Positions 4,728-5,575 of a DNA stretch of 5,575 nt are shown one piece after another. The notes below the pieces were generated by a model that was not told the DNA's origin, searched no databases, and saw only the letters and a list, made by a program, of their open reading frames with translations. The DNA is taken from positions 1 through 5,575 of the forward strand of contig DASRSS010000208.1 of assembly GCA_035656335.1 (NCBI GenBank), in the 5' to 3' direction. Both the position numbers and the translations under genes were made by a program. Every line of letters starts with the position of its first letter. Position 1 is the stretch's first letter. The DNA is from DASRSS01 sp035656335. Its GTDB lineage: Bacteria; Actinomycetota; Actinomycetes; Mycobacteriales; Jatrophihabitantaceae.

Positions 4728-5575
4728 ATGCGCAAGGCCGCTGAGCGAGCCGCCCGCCTGACCGGGGAATCCTTCTGGATCCCGGCGGGCCTGGGTCGGC
4801 TGCCGGCAACGTTCGCCGTTGCCGCAGTGAGCGTTGTCGCATTGGTCAGCGTCTTTGTCACCAACCCGCGCATCACCGTCACGGTCCGCGCCGATGCCCT
4901 GCCGTCCGCGCACGACAGCAGCCAGTGCTCACCGGCCCAGCCGGTGGACACGATCGCGCGCACCGTGTGTACCAACGGCTACGGCGAGTCCGCCGACCGC
5001 GGCGCCACCAGCACCGGCCGGCGCTCGGACGGGGCCGGCGCGCCGATCAACGTCGCGAGCGGCTCGAGCACGCTGCTCGGCAAGGCCCCCGTGTGCGACG
5101 GCGACGGCACCTCGGGCAACCGGATCGCCTTCTACTACGCCTACTTCGCCGGCCAGCCGAACGATCTCGCGGCCGCCCGCAAGAACCTGATCAACGTCGT
5201 CGAGCGGGCCAACGCGCTGGTGTACGAGTCGTCGGAGGCCTTCGGCGCCGACCAGTCGCTGCGCATCGTCACCGACAGCAACTGCGTGCCGCTCATCCGG
5301 GCGATCGAGCTGCCGGCGGTCGACGAGGACAGCTTCAACGCCACCGTCCGCGACGCCCACCTGGACGCGACCAACCGCAAGTACGTGCTGTTCGCGAACA
5401 CCGCGCACTACTGCGGACTCGGCACCCTGGACTTCGACGACCAGCCCGGCAGCGACAACGTGAACAACGGCGGTCCGTCGTGGGCGCGCATCGACCTCGG
5501 CTGCTGGACGGGCGCGGTGACCGCGCACGAGATCTTCCACATGCTCGGCGCCGTCCAGAAGAGCGCACCGCACTA
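4728..5575 (+). CDS. Exported putative zinc metallopeptidase under riboswitch control, 3' end outside the window
   Basis: The frame is open from ATG 4728 to the edge, 282 codons. A basic N-terminus (MRKAAERAARL) precedes one hydrophobic segment at about 27-45 (signal peptide or uncleaved anchor), so the bulk is extracytoplasmic. Six Cys in the visible exported part (in QCSP, VCTN, VCDG, NCVP, YCGL, GCWT) suggest disulfides. Residues from about 120 form one domain ending in TAHEIFHMLGAVQ, with HEIFH at 267-271, the zinc-binding and catalytic HExxH. The metzincin pattern HExxHxxGxx(H/D) holds up to Gly274, but Gln277 stands where the third ligand is expected. This HExxHxLGxVQ form matches an uncharacterised family I recall from actinobacterial secretomes. 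The ATG starts seven bases after the riboswitch with only a purine-rich, P1-overlapping binding site. Substrate unknown; peptidase activity is inferred from the motif alone. Confidence 0.85.
   Translation, partial: MRKAAERAARLTGESFWIPAGLGRLPATFAVAAVSVVALVSVFVTNPRITVTVRADALPSAHDSSQCSPAQPVDTIARTVCTNGYGESADRGATSTGRRSDGAGAPINVASGSSTLLGKAPVCDGDGTSGNRIAFYYAYFAGQPNDLAAARKNLINVVERANALVYESSEAFGADQSLRIVTDSNCVPLIRAIELPAVDEDSFNATVRDAHLDATNRKYVLFANTAHYCGLGTLDFDDQPGSDNVNNGGPSWARIDLGCWTGAVTAHEIFHMLGAVQKSAPH

Noticed and set aside
4718..4744. Eight-codon ORF (MRVHAQGR) starting in the riboswitch P1 strand and overlapping the metallopeptidase start
   Set aside because: No ribosome binding site of its own and only one copy; most likely chance, though translational interference with ATG 4728 cannot be excluded.
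4929..5573. 214-codon minus-strand open frame opposite the metallopeptidase
   Set aside because: Antisense shadow rich in Arg, Val and Ala; the plus strand has a signal segment, HExxH and correct placement after the riboswitch.

Overview
High-GC, GC3-rich coding sequence, AGGAGG-type ribosome binding sites and protein families typical of actinobacteria (a DUF6318-like lipoprotein, PAS-GGDEF-EAL proteins, an actinobacterial HExxH exported protein) point to an actinomycete chromosome. I cannot fix the genus. The theme is cyclic-di-GMP (c-di-GMP): a gene that makes it, a gene that probably degrades it, and a c-di-GMP riboswitch in front of an exported protein, all side by side.

Layout, left to right. 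(1) 1-330, minus: N-terminal 110 residues of a lipoprotein, cut by the window edge. (2) 445-700, minus: a compact unit with two tandem micro-ORFs, each encoding the same nine residues (MQKQTIRWG) behind a strong Shine-Dalgarno sequence. They are followed by palindromes, a long hairpin and a strong intrinsic terminator. This is the least explained part of the window. (3) 842-2131, plus: a polytopic membrane diguanylate cyclase with intact GGEEF and I-site. (4) 2154-4295, minus, convergent with the previous gene: PAS-PAS-GGDEF-EAL protein with a degenerate cyclase site (GGNEF) and an EAL domain that keeps its catalytic residues. (5) 4302-4727: divergent control region with a sigma70-like promoter overlapping a 12-bp palindrome, then a GEMM-I (c-di-GMP-I) riboswitch. 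(6) 4728-5575, plus: exported, cysteine-containing putative metallopeptidase, cut by the window edge just after its HExxH motif.

How they may work together (inference): the cyclase raises and the EAL protein lowers c-di-GMP. The riboswitch reads the level and sets translation of the exported protein. The 3' strand of its closing stem carries the purine-rich stretch in front of the start codon, so the simplest model is that ligand binding lowers translation. The nonapeptide unit and the lipoprotein lie to the left on the minus strand; nothing seen ties them to c-di-GMP. The nonapeptide RNA could be an independent short transcript or a terminator-controlled leader of the lipoprotein gene.
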